A stretch of DNA of 39,732 nt from Mycobacterium sp. E1747 (lineage in GTDB: Bacteria; Actinomycetota; Actinomycetes; Mycobacteriales; Mycobacteriaceae). Positions 1 through 11,009 of this stretch are shown piece after piece. The notes below the pieces were generated by a model. The model saw only the letters and a list, made by a program, of their open reading frames with translations, ran no database searches and was not told the origin of the DNA. How positions within the stretch are numbered: position 1 is the stretch's first letter; every line of letters starts with the position of its first letter. The stretch lies in assembly GCF_001667775.1 (NCBI RefSeq), contig NZ_LZJI01000042.1:1-39732 (forward strand). The letters run 5' to 3'. A program made the translations under genes and the position numbers.

Positions 1-588
1 GCGCGCACCTCCGATGCGAAGGATGCCTTCTCGGCGTCGCCGGCCATCGGGCGTTGCGGCACAACGTATCCGGCCAACGAGGTGCCGCCGTGCACCTCCC
101 AGGTGCGCGCCGCGATCGGCGCGACGCTGCCCGGCTATATGATCCCGTCATCGTTGACCGTCCTGGATGCGCTTCCCAAGACGGATTCGGGCAAGCTGAA
201 TCGCCCCGGGCTGCCGCGGCCCGCGGTCGCCACCGGCGGACAGACGGAGCCGTCGCGCACCGACACCGAGCGGGCGCTGGCCAAGGTGTTCGCCGAACTG
301 CTGTCGACGCCCGAGGTGGGCCGCTTCGACGATTTCTTCGCCCTGGGCGGGGACAGCATCCTGTCGGTCCAGCTCGCCTCGCGGGCGCGGGCCGCCGGCC
401 TGGCGGTCAGCCCACGGATGATCTTCGAGAACCCGACGGTGCAGCAGCTGGCGGCCGCTCTCGACGGACAGAACGACACCGATCACGCCGATGCCCGGTT
501 CGAGCCGATGAGCACGTCCGGCCTCTCGGCCGACGACTTGGCCGCGGTGACGCAGCTGTGGTCGTCGTCACGCGACGGTACGCCATGA
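1..588 (+). CDS. mbtE: Mycobactin NRPS MbtE, C-terminal end (5' truncated by window)
   Basis: This is the C-terminal 195 codons of a nonribosomal peptide synthetase. The end of an adenylation domain is visible ([17 protein letters not shown], then the A10-type SGKLNR with its lysine), followed by a peptidyl carrier domain with the phosphopantetheine site [11 protein letters not shown] around base 330-362. In mycobactin assembly MbtE is known to load the hydroxylated, acylated lysine; that role is assigned here from position directly before mbtF, mbtG and mbtH. The stop codon overlaps the mbtF start as ATGA. The first 25 or so codons fit the family poorly in this frame, while another frame fits better over bases 27-56 (see findings), so the start of the fragment may hold sequence errors or a frameshift. 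Confidence 0.85.
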   Translation, partial: ARTSDAKDAFSASPAIGRCGTTYPANEVPPCTSQVRAAIGATLPGYMIPSSLTVLDALPKTDSGKLNRPGLPRPAVATGGQTEPSRTDTERALAKVFAELLSTPEVGRFDDFFALGGDSILSVQLASRARAAGLAVSPRMIFENPTVQQLAAALDGQNDTDHADARFEPMSTSGLSADDLAAVTQLWSSSRDGTP

Positions 589-3500
589 CGGCCACCAAGG
601 ACGTCGCGCTCGACGTCGAGGACGTGATGGCGCTGAGCCCGCTGCAAGAGGGCTTGTATTCGCTGACCACGCTTGCCGAATTCACCGACGGTGAGGCCGA
701 CGATCCATACGTGATCGGCATGGCCGCCGATATCACCGGTGCTCTCGACGTCGCGCTGTTACGTGACTGCGCGACAAAGATGTTGGAGCGACACCCCAAC
801 CTGCGCGCCAGCTTCTTCAGCCGGGGGATCGCCCGCCCGGTGCAGATCGTGCCGTCCCGGGTCGACCTGCCCTGGCGTAGCGTCGCCGCGGCAGCCGAGG
901 ATGTGCAGGCGTTGGAGGCCGGTGAACGCCGACGCCCATTCGACCTGGAACGCGGTCCGGCCATCCGCTTCCTGCTCATCGAAATCCCTTGTGCTCGATG
1001 GCGTTTGGTGCTCACCGCCCACCACATCGTGATCGACGGCTGGTCGATGCCGGTGTTCGTCAACGAGATGATGATCCTGTACCAGGCCGGCGGCGACCTG
1101 GCCGCGCTGCCTGCCGGGCCGCGGCCGTACCGTGACTACATCGGCTGGCTGGCGAGCCGCGATCTGGAAGCCAGTCAACGGGTCTGGCGCGAGCACCTGG
1201 CCGGCCTTGCAGGCCCCACCCTGCTCTCGGCGGCGCTCGGCTCGGCGGAGGGCCGGCGCACCGCGCTGCCCCGCACCACCGAACTGCGGCTGTCGGCCGC
1301 GGCCACCGCGCGGCTGGTGAACGAGACCCGGTCCCGCGGCATCACCGTCAACACCGCGATGCAAATGGCGTGGGCATTGGTGCTGTCCAGGCTGACCGAC
1401 ACCCACGACGTGGTCTTCGGGGTCACGGTGTCCGGGAGGCCACCCGAACTGACCGGCGTGGAGACCATGATCGGGCTGTTCATCAACACCGTTCCCATGC
1501 GGGTGCGGCTCGACCCCGCCGCGAGCGTCGGCGAGCAATGCCGAGCGGTGCAACGCGACGCCGCGCTGCTGCGTGAGCACGGCTACCTCGGGCATGCCCA
1601 ACTGCGTACGCTCGGCGGCGTCGGGGAGATGTTCGACACCCTGCTGGTCTACGAGAACTTCCCCCTGGACGGGCTGACCGCGGGCGCCGAATTGACCGCC
1701 GGCGGTGCGACATTCCGGCCATCCGCCCTGCAAACCCTCTCGCACTTCCCGATCACCGTCGCCGCACACATCGATGCCGGCGAACTGGTGGTGCTGGTCG
1801 AAGTGATCGACGGTGCGCTGGGCGCCGTCCCCGCCGCGGCCTTCGGCCGACGGGTGCTCACCGCGGCCGAACGGCTGCTGCAGGGGTGGGAGCGGCCGCT
1901 GCGCCAGGTCAGCGTTCTCTTCGAGGACGAGGCGACCCCGGCGCGCACTCCGGCCCCGCGCCCTCCGTCGGCGGTCGGCATCCACACGAGGTTCGCCGAA
2001 GTCGTCGCCAAGACCCCGGACGGCCTCGCAGTCGCCTGGGCGGGCGGCACGCTGAGCTACCGCGAACTGGACGCCCTCGCCAACGGTTTGGCCGCCCGCC
2101 TCGCCGACCGCGGGGTGCGGTCCGAAACCCCGGTGGCCATCCGGCTTCCCCGCGGGCCGCACTACATCGTCGCGATGCTCGCCGTGCTCAAGGCCGGCGG
2201 CACGTGCGTGCCGATGGAGCCGGGGACCCCACCGGAACGAGTGGAATCGATCCTGCGTCAATCCGGCGCCGCGATCGTGATCGACGAGGAGCCCCCGGCA
2301 TCTGGCGAACGGCCGGGCGCCGACTTCCATCCGGTCGATGTGTCGCCCGGCCAGGCCGCCTACGTCGTCTTCACCTCGGGCACCACGGGAGAACCCAAGG
2401 GCGTCATCGGAACTCACGCGGCGGTGGGCGCCTATGCCGACGACCACCTGGACCACGTGCTGCGACCCGCGGCCGCCCGGCTGGGCCGGCCGCTGCGCGT
2501 CGCGCACGCGTGGTCGTTCGCATTCGACGCCGCCTGGCAGCCGTTGGTCGCGCTGCTCGACGGCCACGCCGTGCACGTCGTGGACGAGCACACCCAGACC
2601 GATGCCGAGGCGCTGGTCGAGGTGATCGCCGAGCACGGCATCGACATGATCGACACCACCCCTTCGATGTTCGCCCAACTGACGGCCTGCGGTTTGCTGA
2701 GCACGGTACCGCTCGCGGTGCTGGCGCTAGGTGGGGAAGCACTCGGCAAGCCCGCCTGGAACCTGATCCGTGCCGAGTGCGCGCGCACGGGCATGACGGC
2801 CTACAACTGCTATGGCCCCACCGAAAGCACGGTCGAGGCGGTGGTCGCCGCGATCGTCGAACATGACGAGCCGTCGATCGGGCGGCCCACCCTGCACACC
2901 CGCGGCTACGTGCTGGACTCCGCGCTGCGACCGGTGCCGTGCGGGGCGACCGGCGAGCTGTATCTGGCCGGCGCCCAACTGGCCCGCGGTTATCTCGGCC
3001 GTGCCGGCGAGACCAGCCAGCGGTTCGTCGCCGATCCGTTCGCGACCGGCGAACGCATGTACCGGACGGGCGATTTGGTGCGGCGCGGTGTCGACGGCTC
3101 CCTGGGGTACGTGGGCCGCGCCGACGCTCAGGTCAAGATCCGCGGCTACCGCGTCGAGCCGCGCGAGATCGCGGCCGCGCTCGAATCGCATCCCGGTATC
3201 CAGCACGCGGGCGTTCTGGTGCGCCGTAATCAGGGGGGCGCGCGGCTGACCGCCTACGTGGTCGCCGCCGACGCCGTGCCGCACCCCCCCTCGGCCGTCG
3301 AGCTGCGCGGCATGCTGGGATCGCGCCTGCCGCGCTACATGATTCCGCAGCGCATCGTCACGGTCGACGAAATCCCGTTGACGGTCAACGGAAAACTGGA
3401 CGAGGCCGCGCTCAGCGCCCTCGATGCCGCCGAGGCGGGGCCGGCCGAGGCCGAGCCCGCCACACCGACCGAAGCCGCACTGGCCGAACTTCTTTCGGAG

Positions 3501-4994
3501 ATTCTCCATCAACCGCGAGTCGACGTCTCCGCGGACTTCCTGCAGCTGGGACTCGACAGCATCACGGCGCTCTCGGTGGTGCAGGCGGCCCGGGCGCGGG
3601 GAATTCCGCTGCGCGCCAGGCTCGTCCTCGAATGCGCCAACGTCCGCGAGTTGGCGGAGGCGATTGACTCCGAAACGACCTCCGCCGCAAGTGATGTCGA
3701 CGATGACACCGCGCCCATGCCGGTATTGCCCAACGGCCGCTGGCTGTACGAATTCGGGGAGCCGCGCCGGCTGGCGCAGACCGAGGCCATCCGGCTGCCC
3801 GCCAACATCTCCCGCGGGCAACTGGACGCCGCGCTCGCGGGCATCGTCAACGGCCACGCGGTGTTGCGCGCCCGCCTGGACCGGGCCGCCAAGACCCTGG
3901 TTCCGGCAGCGGACGCTCGCACCCGGCTCATCGACGAGATTGTGGTTTCCGACGATCTACAGGCGGTCATCCCCGCTCAGGCCGCGCGGGCCGTCGACCG
4001 CCTCGACCCGGAGCGGGGGACGATGCTGGCCGCGGTATGGCTTCGCCCGCCGACTGGGCCGAGCGTCCTGCTGTTGGCCGCCCACGTCCTGGCGATGGAT
4101 CCGGCGTCCTGGCGGGTGGTCCTCGGCGAATTGGATGCCGCGCTAACGGCTCTGACCACCGGGCACCCGCCCGCGCCGATCCGCGAGCACACCACCTACC
4201 GGCGCTGGACCGCCGCGCTGATCAAGCGCGCCCACCGCCTGGAAACAGTGCAGTTCTGGGCCGCCCAGTCCGATGGCGATGATCCCGAGTTGGGCGCGCG
4301 ACGGGTGGATCCGCGCCAGGACCGCGCCCGCGATCTCAACGTCCGCATGGTCGCCACCGACGCCGACGTCACCCGCAGGCTGCTCGAGTCGGGCCTACCG
4401 ATGCCGGACCTGCTGATCGCCGCCACCGCGGCGACGGTGACGCGGTGGCGATTGTCCCGCGGTCAGGCCACGCCACCGCCGCTGCTGGCACTCGAAACAC
4501 ACGGGCGCGCCGACGCTTTCGTCGACGATCCGGGCGTGCACACCATCGACACCGGCGACACCGTCGGGCTGCTGAGCTCCATTTACCCCCTGCGGGTGGC
4601 GTCGGCCGATCCGCGAAACGTGGGGGAGCTGCTGGCGGCGATCCCCGGCGACGGGCTGGACTACGGGTTGCTGCGCTACCTGCGTGCCGACACCGCCGAG
4701 CGACTCGCCCCGCTGCGCCAGCCACAGCTCCTGCTGAACTACCTCGGCGCCGTCCACGCCCATGGCGGCACCGCGCTGACGTTGGAGCGCGAGCTGCTGG
4801 CCGGGGTGTCGCCGCAGCCCGAACCGGATCTCGCGGTCCGCCACGAGCTCACCATCGTGGCCGCCATGCTGACCTTCGACGGGCAACAGGTGCTGGCCGC
4901 GCAATGGCGCACGCTGCCCGACATTCTCAGTGACGCCGATATGGCGGTGCTGCAACACCTTTGGATCGATTCGCTGCGGGAGATGGCCAGATGA
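585..4994 (+). CDS. mbtF: Mycobactin NRPS MbtF (C-A-PCP-terminal E/C-like)
   Basis: A 1469-residue synthetase, close to the M. tuberculosis length as I recall it. Domains in order: condensation domain with HHIVIDG near residue 146; adenylation domain with [11 protein letters not shown] near 595, YNCYGPTES near 740, YRTGDLV near 826 and NGKLD near 935; carrier domain with LGLDSITAL near 988; and a terminal epimerisation/condensation-type domain with [11 protein letters not shown] near 1166, in which the first His of the usual HH pair is Ala, plus an NYLGAVH motif near 1385. In the known pathway MbtF activates the second lysine, which ends as the cyclic hydroxamate. The ATG at 585 overlaps the mbtE stop (ATGA); the frame stays open upstream but that part is a shadow of mbtE. 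It overlaps mbtG by 4 bases. Confidence 0.95.
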   Translation: MTATKDVALDVEDVMALSPLQEGLYSLTTLAEFTDGEADDPYVIGMAADITGALDVALLRDCATKMLERHPNLRASFFSRGIARPVQIVPSRVDLPWRSVAAAAEDVQALEAGERRRPFDLERGPAIRFLLIEIPCARWRLVLTAHHIVIDGWSMPVFVNEMMILYQAGGDLAALPAGPRPYRDYIGWLASRDLEASQRVWREHLAGLAGPTLLSAALGSAEGRRTALPRTTELRLSAAATARLVNETRSRGITVNTAMQMAWALVLSRLTDTHDVVFGVTVSGRPPELTGVETMIGLFINTVPMRVRLDPAASVGEQCRAVQRDAALLREHGYLGHAQLRTLGGVGEMFDTLLVYENFPLDGLTAGAELTAGGATFRPSALQTLSHFPITVAAHIDAGELVVLVEVIDGALGAVPAAAFGRRVLTAAERLLQGWERPLRQVSVLFEDEATPARTPAPRPPSAVGIHTRFAEVVAKTPDGLAVAWAGGTLSYRELDALANGLAARLADRGVRSETPVAIRLPRGPHYIVAMLAVLKAGGTCVPMEPGTPPERVESILRQSGAAIVIDEEPPASGERPGADFHPVDVSPGQAAYVVFTSGTTGEPKGVIGTHAAVGAYADDHLDHVLRPAAARLGRPLRVAHAWSFAFDAAWQPLVALLDGHAVHVVDEHTQTDAEALVEVIAEHGIDMIDTTPSMFAQLTACGLLSTVPLAVLALGGEALGKPAWNLIRAECARTGMTAYNCYGPTESTVEAVVAAIVEHDEPSIGRPTLHTRGYVLDSALRPVPCGATGELYLAGAQLARGYLGRAGETSQRFVADPFATGERMYRTGDLVRRGVDGSLGYVGRADAQVKIRGYRVEPREIAAALESHPGIQHAGVLVRRNQGGARLTAYVVAADAVPHPPSAVELRGMLGSRLPRYMIPQRIVTVDEIPLTVNGKLDEAALSALDAAEAGPAEAEPATPTEAALAELLSEILHQPRVDVSADFLQLGLDSITALSVVQAARARGIPLRARLVLECANVRELAEAIDSETTSAASDVDDDTAPMPVLPNGRWLYEFGEPRRLAQTEAIRLPANISRGQLDAALAGIVNGHAVLRARLDRAAKTLVPAADARTRLIDEIVVSDDLQAVIPAQAARAVDRLDPERGTMLAAVWLRPPTGPSVLLLAAHVLAMDPASWRVVLGELDAALTALTTGHPPAPIREHTTYRRWTAALIKRAHRLETVQFWAAQSDGDDPELGARRVDPRQDRARDLNVRMVATDADVTRRLLESGLPMPDLLIAATAATVTRWRLSRGQATPPPLLALETHGRADAFVDDPGVHTIDTGDTVGLLSSIYPLRVASADPRNVGELLAAIPGDGLDYGLLRYLRADTAERLAPLRQPQLLLNYLGAVHAHGGTALTLERELLAGVSPQPEPDLAVRHELTIVAAMLTFDGQQVLAAQWRTLPDILSDADMAVLQHLWIDSLREMAR

Positions 4995-6289
4995 GCACAC
5001 TTGCGATCCTCGGCGCGGGAGCCAAGGCGGTCGCGGTCGCGGCCAAGGCGTCCGCGTTGCGGGAGATGGGCGTCGATGCCCCCGAGGTGATCGCCGTCGA
5101 ACGCATCGGCGTCGCGGCCAACTGGCAGGCGAGCGGGGGTTGGACCGACGGGGCGCACCGGCTGGGCACCAGCCCGGAGAAGGATGTCGGGTTCCCGTAC
5201 CGCTCGGCGCTGGTGCCCCGCCGCAACGCCGAACTCGACGAGCGGATGACGCGCTATAGCTGGCAGTCCTATCTGATCGGCACGGCGTCGTTCGCCGAAT
5301 GGATCGACCGCGGCCGTCCGGCGCCGACCCATCGCAAGTGGAGCCAGTACCTGGGCTGGGTGGCCGACCAGATCGGCCTCAACGTGGTGCACGGTGAGGT
5401 CGAACGGCTGGCCGTCAACGGCGACCAGTGGACCCTGCAGACCCACGAGACGACCGTGCAAGCCGATGCCCTGATGATCACCGGGCCCGGCCAGGCCGAG
5501 AAGTCCCTGCTGCCCGGCAACCCGCGCATGTTGTCGATCGCCCAGTTCTGGGACCGCGCCGCGGGCCACGACCGGATCAGCGCCGAGCGGGTGGCGGTGA
5601 TCGGCGGCGGCGAGACCGCAGCGTCGATGCTCAACGAGCTGTTCCGGCACCGGGTTTCGACCATCACCGTCATCTCCCCGCAGGTGACGCTGTTCACCCG
5701 GGGGGAGAGCTTCTTCGAGAACTCGCTGTTCTCCGATCCCACCGACTGGAGCGCACTGACGCTGGCCGAACGCCGCGACGCGCTGGCCCGTACCGACCGC
5801 GGCGTGTTCTCGGCGAACGTGCAGGAGGCCCTGCTGGCCGACGACCGCATCCGCCACTTGCGGGGCCGGGTGGCCCACGCGGTGGGTCGCGACGGGCAGA
5901 TCCGGCTGACCCTGTCCACCAACCGGGGCAGTGAAAACCTCGAGACGGTGCACGGTTTCGACCTCGTCATCGACGGTTCCGGCGCCGACTCGCTGTGGTT
6001 CACGTCGTTGTTCGGCCAGGACGTGCTGGACCTGCTGGAGCTCGGCCTGGGCGGACCGCTGACCGCCGACCGCCTGCAGGAAGCGATCGGCTACGACCTG
6101 GCCGTCACCGACGTCACACCCAAGTTGTTCCTGCCGAACCTCTCCGGTTTGACGCAGGGGCCAGGATTTCCCAACCTCAGTTGCTTGGGATTGTTGTCAG
6201 ATCGGGTATTGGGATCCACGGTGGGTTCGGTCGGCCCGTCCAGACACACGACTACAAGGAGACGCGATGAGCATCAACCCCTTCGATGA
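4991..6289 (+). CDS. mbtG: Mycobactin lysine N6-monooxygenase MbtG
   Basis: A 432-residue flavin-dependent N-hydroxylase that makes the hydroxamate groups on the lysines of mycobactin. The start at 4991 is chosen because it overlaps the mbtF stop (ATGA) and puts the FAD-binding ILGAGAKA motif at residues 5-12, as expected for this family; an in-frame ATG 30 bases upstream would add ten residues from mbtF sequence. A second nucleotide-binding motif, [12 protein letters not shown], near residue 203 is the NADPH site. The substrate entry region contains the KDVGFPYRS stretch. The last 23 bases overlap the start of mbtH, so the two are probably translated as a coupled pair. Confidence 0.93.
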   Translation: MSTLAILGAGAKAVAVAAKASALREMGVDAPEVIAVERIGVAANWQASGGWTDGAHRLGTSPEKDVGFPYRSALVPRRNAELDERMTRYSWQSYLIGTASFAEWIDRGRPAPTHRKWSQYLGWVADQIGLNVVHGEVERLAVNGDQWTLQTHETTVQADALMITGPGQAEKSLLPGNPRMLSIAQFWDRAAGHDRISAERVAVIGGGETAASMLNELFRHRVSTITVISPQVTLFTRGESFFENSLFSDPTDWSALTLAERRDALARTDRGVFSANVQEALLADDRIRHLRGRVAHAVGRDGQIRLTLSTNRGSENLETVHGFDLVIDGSGADSLWFTSLFGQDVLDLLELGLGGPLTADRLQEAIGYDLAVTDVTPKLFLPNLSGLTQGPGFPNLSCLGLLSDRVLGSTVGSVGPSRHTTTRRRDEHQPLR

Positions 6290-6485
6290 CGAGAACGGCA
6301 CCTTCTTCGTCCTCGTCAACGACGAGGAACAGCACAGCCTGTGGCCGAGCTTCGCCGACAAACCGGCGGGGTGGCGAGTGGTCTACGGCGAGGCGACCCG
6401 GGCGGAGTGCCTGGAGTACATCGAACAGAACTGGACGGACATCCGGCCGAAGAGCCTCCAGGAGTCGATCGAGCGACGCACGTAA
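6267..6485 (+). CDS. mbtH: MbtH-like NRPS accessory protein
   Basis: A 72-residue member of the MbtH family, small partners that bind NRPS adenylation domains and are often needed for their folding and activity. All the family hallmarks are present: NPFDDENG at the N-terminus, [21 protein letters not shown], and [10 protein letters not shown] near the end, including the three signature tryptophans. The ATG lies inside mbtG, 23 bases before the mbtG stop, and is preceded by an AAGGAGAC ribosome binding site at about 6257. It is the last gene of the siderophore operon in this window. Confidence 0.96.
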   Translation: MSINPFDDENGTFFVLVNDEEQHSLWPSFADKPAGWRVVYGEATRAECLEYIEQNWTDIRPKSLQESIERRT

Positions 6486-6651
6486 CGGGCGGCGGTGCGC
6501 GGCCGTAGCGTCGCCGTACCGTGACCGGCGCGAGACACAATTGCCGGTCACACCAGGCACACTTACACGTACTACACCGTGGTCACGCGGAACCGTGTGG
6601 GAACAGAATCGTCGAGTCCCGCCATGGTGCACGCGTATCGAAGGGGGAACC

Positions 6652-7167
6652 GTGAAAACCATCAAGAGTATTGCCACCGGCGTGGCGGCGTTCGCCGTCG
6701 TAGGGGGAGCCGCCGGTGGCGCTTTCGTCGCGGCGCCCACGAACGAGGTGGGACTGGCCGCCTTCGGTGCGCCGTTGCCGCAGGACCCGCCACCGCCGCC
6801 GCCGGCGCCGGGCGCCCTGCCGACCCCGGAGCAGTTGTCCACCCTGTGCGACCAGGCGACCAATCCGGGCGTCTCGTACACGACCAAGAACAATCTGGTC
6901 GAGAACGGCATCACCCCCGACGAGGGCCACGTTGCCGATCACGATCTGCGCAAGGCCTACCGCAACGGCAACTTTCCCGAGACGTTCGCCGTGACGAACA
7001 TCGCGCCGGCCGGCCCGAACATGGCCCAGGCGGACGTGGCCATCTCGGGTCCGAAGTTCGCCGGCCCGGTGGAAAAGCACCTGGTGTTCGTCAATCAAGG
7101 CGGCAACTGGGTCCTACAGCATGACGCCGCCATCGCCCTGATCCAGGCGGCGACAGCGACGAACTAG
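6652..7167 (+). CDS. Secreted MTB12/CFP2-family protein, diverged paralogue
   Basis: A 171-residue exported protein of the mycobacterial low-molecular-weight antigen MTB12 (CFP2) family. It has an N-terminal signal peptide (KTIKSIATGVAAFAVVGGAA, cleavage probably near residue 25-32), then a short proline run, and a domain containing the family stretches SYTTKNNLVENGI and HLVFVNQGGNWVL. It is a tandem copy of the gene that follows, with which it shares order and many motifs but has drifted: it has the proline run and a lone cysteine (LSTLCDQ) that the other copy lacks. Start is GTG, chosen because CGAAGGGGGAACC sits directly before it in both copies. Function of the family is unknown; it is a known T-cell antigen group. 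Confidence 0.88.
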   Translation: MKTIKSIATGVAAFAVVGGAAGGAFVAAPTNEVGLAAFGAPLPQDPPPPPPAPGALPTPEQLSTLCDQATNPGVSYTTKNNLVENGITPDEGHVADHDLRKAYRNGNFPETFAVTNIAPAGPNMAQADVAISGPKFAGPVEKHLVFVNQGGNWVLQHDAAIALIQAATATN

Positions 7168-7343
7168 CCGGCCCGGTTTCTGGGCCGCCACACAGCTGGG
7201 GCACAGGTTCCGCCTGTTGTCTTCACATGGCGTGGCCGTAACGTAGCCGTGCCGAGAGGCGAAACGACAGGAGTAACAGGCGCGCTGATACCACGCCAGA
7301 TGCGTGGACCCGTTTCACAGGCGCGCCCGTCGAAGGGGGAACC

Positions 7344-7847
7344 ATGAAAACCGTCAAGTTGCTCGCCACCAGCGCGGCAGCCTTCGCCGTCATCGGGGGT
7401 GCGGCCGCCGGCGCGGTCTCCATCGCGCCTTCGATGGATCAGGTGCGGCTGGCCTCGATCGGCGCGCCGTTACCGCAGGATCCGGCCCCGTTTGCGGCCG
7501 CCGACCTGCCGACCGCCGACCAGTTGACCGGGGTGCTGAACAGCCTGGCCGACCCGAGCACCTCCTTTTCCAGCAAGAGCAACCTGGTTCAAGGCGGCAT
7601 CAGCGGGATCGAGGCGCACGTCGCCGACAAGAAACTGCAGAAGGCGGCCAAGAACGGCGACCTGCCCCTGTCTTTCGGCGTCACCAACATCCAGCCGGCC
7701 GCGGCCGGTTCGGTCACCGCTGACGTCGCGGTCTCCGGTCCGAAGCTGACCTCGCCGGTCACGCAGAACATCACGTTCGTCAACCAGGGCGGCTGGGTGC
7801 TGTCGCGGGCGTCGGCGATGGAGTTGCTGCAGGCCGCCGGTCAGTGA
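7344..7847 (+). CDS. cfp2: Low-molecular-weight antigen MTB12 (CFP2)
   Basis: A 167-residue secreted protein, the closer match of the tandem pair to M. tuberculosis Rv2376c as I recall it: [50 protein letters not shown] signal peptide covers about the first 30 residues ([20 protein letters not shown]). The ATG follows the same GAAGGGGGAACC ribosome binding block as the upstream copy. Its position next to the mbtH end matches the M. tuberculosis order. The stop codon overlaps, tail to tail, the stop of the sigma factor gene on the other strand by 7 bases. No enzymatic function is known. Confidence 0.93.
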   Translation: MKTVKLLATSAAAFAVIGGAAAGAVSIAPSMDQVRLASIGAPLPQDPAPFAAADLPTADQLTGVLNSLADPSTSFSSKSNLVQGGISGIEAHVADKKLQKAAKNGDLPLSFGVTNIQPAAAGSVTADVAVSGPKLTSPVTQNITFVNQGGWVLSRASAMELLQAAGQ

Positions 7848-8725
7848 TCGGAGCCGACCGCGTCCAGGTCTGACTTGGCGATGCGGACGGGGTCGGCCAG
7901 CACGTCGATCGACGCCACCAGGCCGTCGCGCACGACGAATCCCATGATCGCCGTGGCCCGCCCGGCGACGAAGATCACCGCGCCGGCCGCCCCGTTGACC
8001 GTCGCGGCCCGCACCTCGCGGTCGGGGCCCGCGTAGCCACGGGCCAGCTTGGCCACCGCGGGCGCACCCTCGGCGCGGAAGCCGGCGGCGCCCCGGCCGA
8101 AGTCGCCGCGCAGCACCACGTCGGGGTGCAGCACCGCCACCAGGCGGTCGAAGTCGCCGCTGCGGCCCGCCGCGAAGAACGCGTCGACGGCCTCCCGCTG
8201 CGCGGTCATGTCCCCGTCGGGGGCCGGGTCGGCCTCTTCGATGCGCCGGCGCGCCCGGCTGGCCAGCTTGCGGGTGGCCTCCGGGGTGCGGCCGACGATC
8301 GGCGCGATCTGGTCGAACGGCACGGCGAACGCGTCGTGCAGAACGAACGCCAGGCGCTGCTCCGGCGGCAAGGTATCCAGCACCACGAACAACGCCAGCC
8401 CGACCGCGTCGGCCAGCATCGCGCGGTGTTCGGGGTCGAACTCGCCGTCGGCTTCCACGATCGGGTCGGGCAAGACGGCGGCCAGTTCCTCTCTGCCCCT
8501 GGCCCGGCGGTCGCGCAGCATGTTCAAGCAGATGCGGGCCACCACGGTGGTCAACCAGGCATCCAGGTTGGCGATACCGTCGGCCGGGCTCCCGCTCAGC
8601 CGCAGCCACGCCTCCTGCACGGCGTCCTGGGCGTCGTCGATCGAGCCCAGCATGCGGTAGGCGATGGCACCGAGCTGCGGCCGCACCGCCTCGAACTGCG
8701 CCGTCACCGACGCATCCACGGTCAC
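7841..8725 (-). CDS. ECF sigma factor with C-terminal SnoaL-like domain
   Basis: A 294-residue extracytoplasmic-function sigma factor. Region 2 is at residues 10-75 ([40 protein letters not shown]) and region 4 at about 115-165 ([36 protein letters not shown]). From about residue 175 to the end is a SnoaL/NTF2-like extension ([25 protein letters not shown]), the type found in the ECF41, ECF56 and SigJ-like groups, where it replaces an anti-sigma factor as regulator. The exact ECF41 motifs are not clear, so the group is left open. GTG start overlaps the stop of the carboxymuconolactone-decarboxylase gene (GTGA), the classical partner for such sigma factors. This pair is not at this place in M. 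tuberculosis as I recall it. Confidence 0.9.
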   Translation of the reverse strand: MTVDASVTAQFEAVRPQLGAIAYRMLGSIDDAQDAVQEAWLRLSGSPADGIANLDAWLTTVVARICLNMLRDRRARGREELAAVLPDPIVEADGEFDPEHRAMLADAVGLALFVVLDTLPPEQRLAFVLHDAFAVPFDQIAPIVGRTPEATRKLASRARRRIEEADPAPDGDMTAQREAVDAFFAAGRSGDFDRLVAVLHPDVVLRGDFGRGAAGFRAEGAPAVAKLARGYAGPDREVRAATVNGAAGAVIFVAGRATAIMGFVVRDGLVASIDVLADPVRIAKSDLDAVGSDH

Positions 8726-9321
8726 GTGCCACCGGGTATCGCGGGCAGGGCACAGACCCGGTCGCCCGAAAAGCCGGACGAGCCGATCCCGAGGGCGAGG
8801 TTGAAGCGGGCCCGCAGGTTGCCCAGCGTGATGACGTGGGTCAGCCCGACGAGTTGGGCGGCGTCGAAATGCGCGCGCAGTGCCTCGAAAAGCTCATCGC
8901 TGACGTCGACGGGGGTGCGGCTGATCGCGGTGGCGTAGTCGAGGATCAGCTTGTCGACTTCGGAGAAGCACGCGGCGTTCCGGTAGTCGGCCATCGCGAG
9001 CAGTTCCTCGTCGGTGATGCCCCACCGACGAGCGATCTGCGAGCCGAGGTCGATGCAGTACTCGCAGCGCACCGTCGTCGCCGCCTTAAGCTCGGCGAGC
9101 GCGCGGTCGCGGGGGCTCAGGACGTCCAGCTTCGACTCGGCCTGCTCGAGCCTGCCGTACGCGTTGAGCAGCCGGGGGATGTGCGCATACATTCGCAGCG
9201 GTTCCAGCATCCCGGCCGTTTCGAGCCCGGTCATCTGGGCCAGCTTGCGCTTGGTGAAGAAGAAGGCGATTTTGGCGCCCAGGCCGGCGTCACGGTCGGA
9301 TACTCCTGGCAACCGGGACAT
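8722..9321 (-). CDS. Carboxymuconolactone decarboxylase / AhpD-like protein
   Basis: A 199-residue alpha-helical protein of the carboxymuconolactone decarboxylase family. The core motif TTVRCEYCIDLGSQIARRWG gives a CxxC pair followed by the family's helix, as in AhpD-like peroxidase partners; the later stretch HFDAAQLVGLTHVITLGN is also typical. A strong AGGAGG (9328-9333 on the complementary strand) lies six bases before the ATG. It is the first gene of a two-gene operon with the ECF sigma factor, overlapping it by 4 bases. In known ECF41-type systems the sigma factor drives its own COE-family partner gene (decarboxylase, oxidoreductase or epimerase); that regulation is inferred here. The substrate is unknown. 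Confidence 0.9.
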   Translation of the reverse strand: MSRLPGVSDRDAGLGAKIAFFFTKRKLAQMTGLETAGMLEPLRMYAHIPRLLNAYGRLEQAESKLDVLSPRDRALAELKAATTVRCEYCIDLGSQIARRWGITDEELLAMADYRNAACFSEVDKLILDYATAISRTPVDVSDELFEALRAHFDAAQLVGLTHVITLGNLRARFNLALGIGSSGFSGDRVCALPAIPGGT

Positions 9322-9399
9322 GGGGATCCTCCTAGCAAGTTGCGGCGTGAACCAACGTCCTCACTAAGTCGACACCGGGTGGCGCGCAAACGTGACCGG

Positions 9400-9714
9400 C
9401 TACCTCGGCGGCCCCGGCGCCATGTCCATGTCGAACACCCGCGCATGCAGCACCGTGCGGTTCCGCAGTGCGGCGCGGACCGCCCGGTGCAGGCCGTCTT
9501 CGAGGTAGGTGACGCCTTTCCACCGCACCGCGTGCGGAAACAGGTCGCCGTAAAACGTGGAGTCCTCCGACAACAGGCGGTCCAAAGCGAGCACCGTCGT
9601 CGTGGTGACCAATTCGTCGAGCCGGATCTGCTGCGGCGGAATCTGGGCCCAGTCCCGGTACGACAGCCCATGTTCGGGGTACGGCTTGCCGTCGCGCACG
9701 CCCTTGAAAATCAT
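9400..9714 (-). CDS. Conserved small protein (Rv2375-like)
   Basis: A 104-residue soluble protein with no signal peptide or membrane segment. Its place between the CFP2 gene and hrcA, and its size and strand relative to hrcA, match M. tuberculosis Rv2375. It contains several aromatic and acidic positions (HGLSYRDWAQIPPQQIRL, FPHAVRWKGVTYLEDGLHRA) and a C-terminal stretch RNRTVLHARVFDMD. I do not recognise a catalytic motif or a named domain and give no function. It is transcribed away from hrcA and shares a divergent intergenic region with it that contains a perfect hairpin. Confidence 0.75.
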   Translation of the reverse strand: MIFKGVRDGKPYPEHGLSYRDWAQIPPQQIRLDELVTTTTVLALDRLLSEDSTFYGDLFPHAVRWKGVTYLEDGLHRAVRAALRNRTVLHARVFDMDMAPGPPR

Positions 9715-9797
9715 GGCCCGATCTTCCCCGACGCGTTGCCCTCACCCGACCGGTTCATGCTGGACAGGCTAACCGCAAGATGCGTCGGCGGCACCGA

Positions 9798-9822
9798 GGC
9801 GCCCGTAATCGCTACGGGCGCC
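9798..9822. promoter_or_regulatory. Perfect 10-bp inverted repeat in the hrcA divergent region
   Basis: GGCGCCCGTA, a 5-base loop (ATCGC) and TACGGGCGCC form a perfect hairpin or dyad. It lies between two genes that point away from each other, so it is not at the end of any transcript and lacks a following T-run. It does not resemble the CIRCE operator of HrcA. It could be an operator for either gene or a 5' leader structure. Confidence 0.5.
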
Positions 9823-9878
9823 GCCTGCCTCCCGCGGCCGCCCGCCCGCGGGTAGCCGTTAGCGCGGCTCGGGACCCG

Positions 9879-9910
9879 TAAAATGGACCCGGTCAGCGCG
9901 GTGCAGGAGG
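9879..9910 (+). promoter_or_regulatory. Candidate hrcA -10 box and ribosome binding site
   Basis: TAAAAT at 9879-9884 resembles a mycobacterial sigma-A -10 element; the -35 region is weak. AGGAGG at 9905-9910 lies nine bases before the GTG at 9920 and fixes that start for hrcA. No CIRCE half-sites are seen here. Confidence 0.35.
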
Positions 9911-9913
9911 TGA

Positions 9914-10951
<1,038 letters not shown>

Positions 10952-11009
10952 ACGCGCACCCCCGGCTGGCGCAGGCGCGGGATAAGGACCAGGTTTAGGA
11001 GAGTCAGGC

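Noticed and set aside
54..584. N-terminal extension of the mbtF open frame
   Set aside because: It lies in another frame of mbtE, which shows clear adenylation and carrier motifs; the ATG at 585 with ATGA overlap is the real mbtF start.
759..2678. 639-codon open frame on the minus strand inside mbtF
   Set aside because: Antisense shadow of GC-rich coding sequence; its protein has no recognisable motif while mbtF does.
9334..9420. ECF41-type promoter before the carboxymuconolactone-decarboxylase gene
   Set aside because: TGTCGAC and CGTT are present on the minus strand but the spacing (about 10 bases) is too short for the known promoter type.
9798..9822. Intrinsic terminator
   Set aside because: Both flanking genes are transcribed away from it and no T-run follows.
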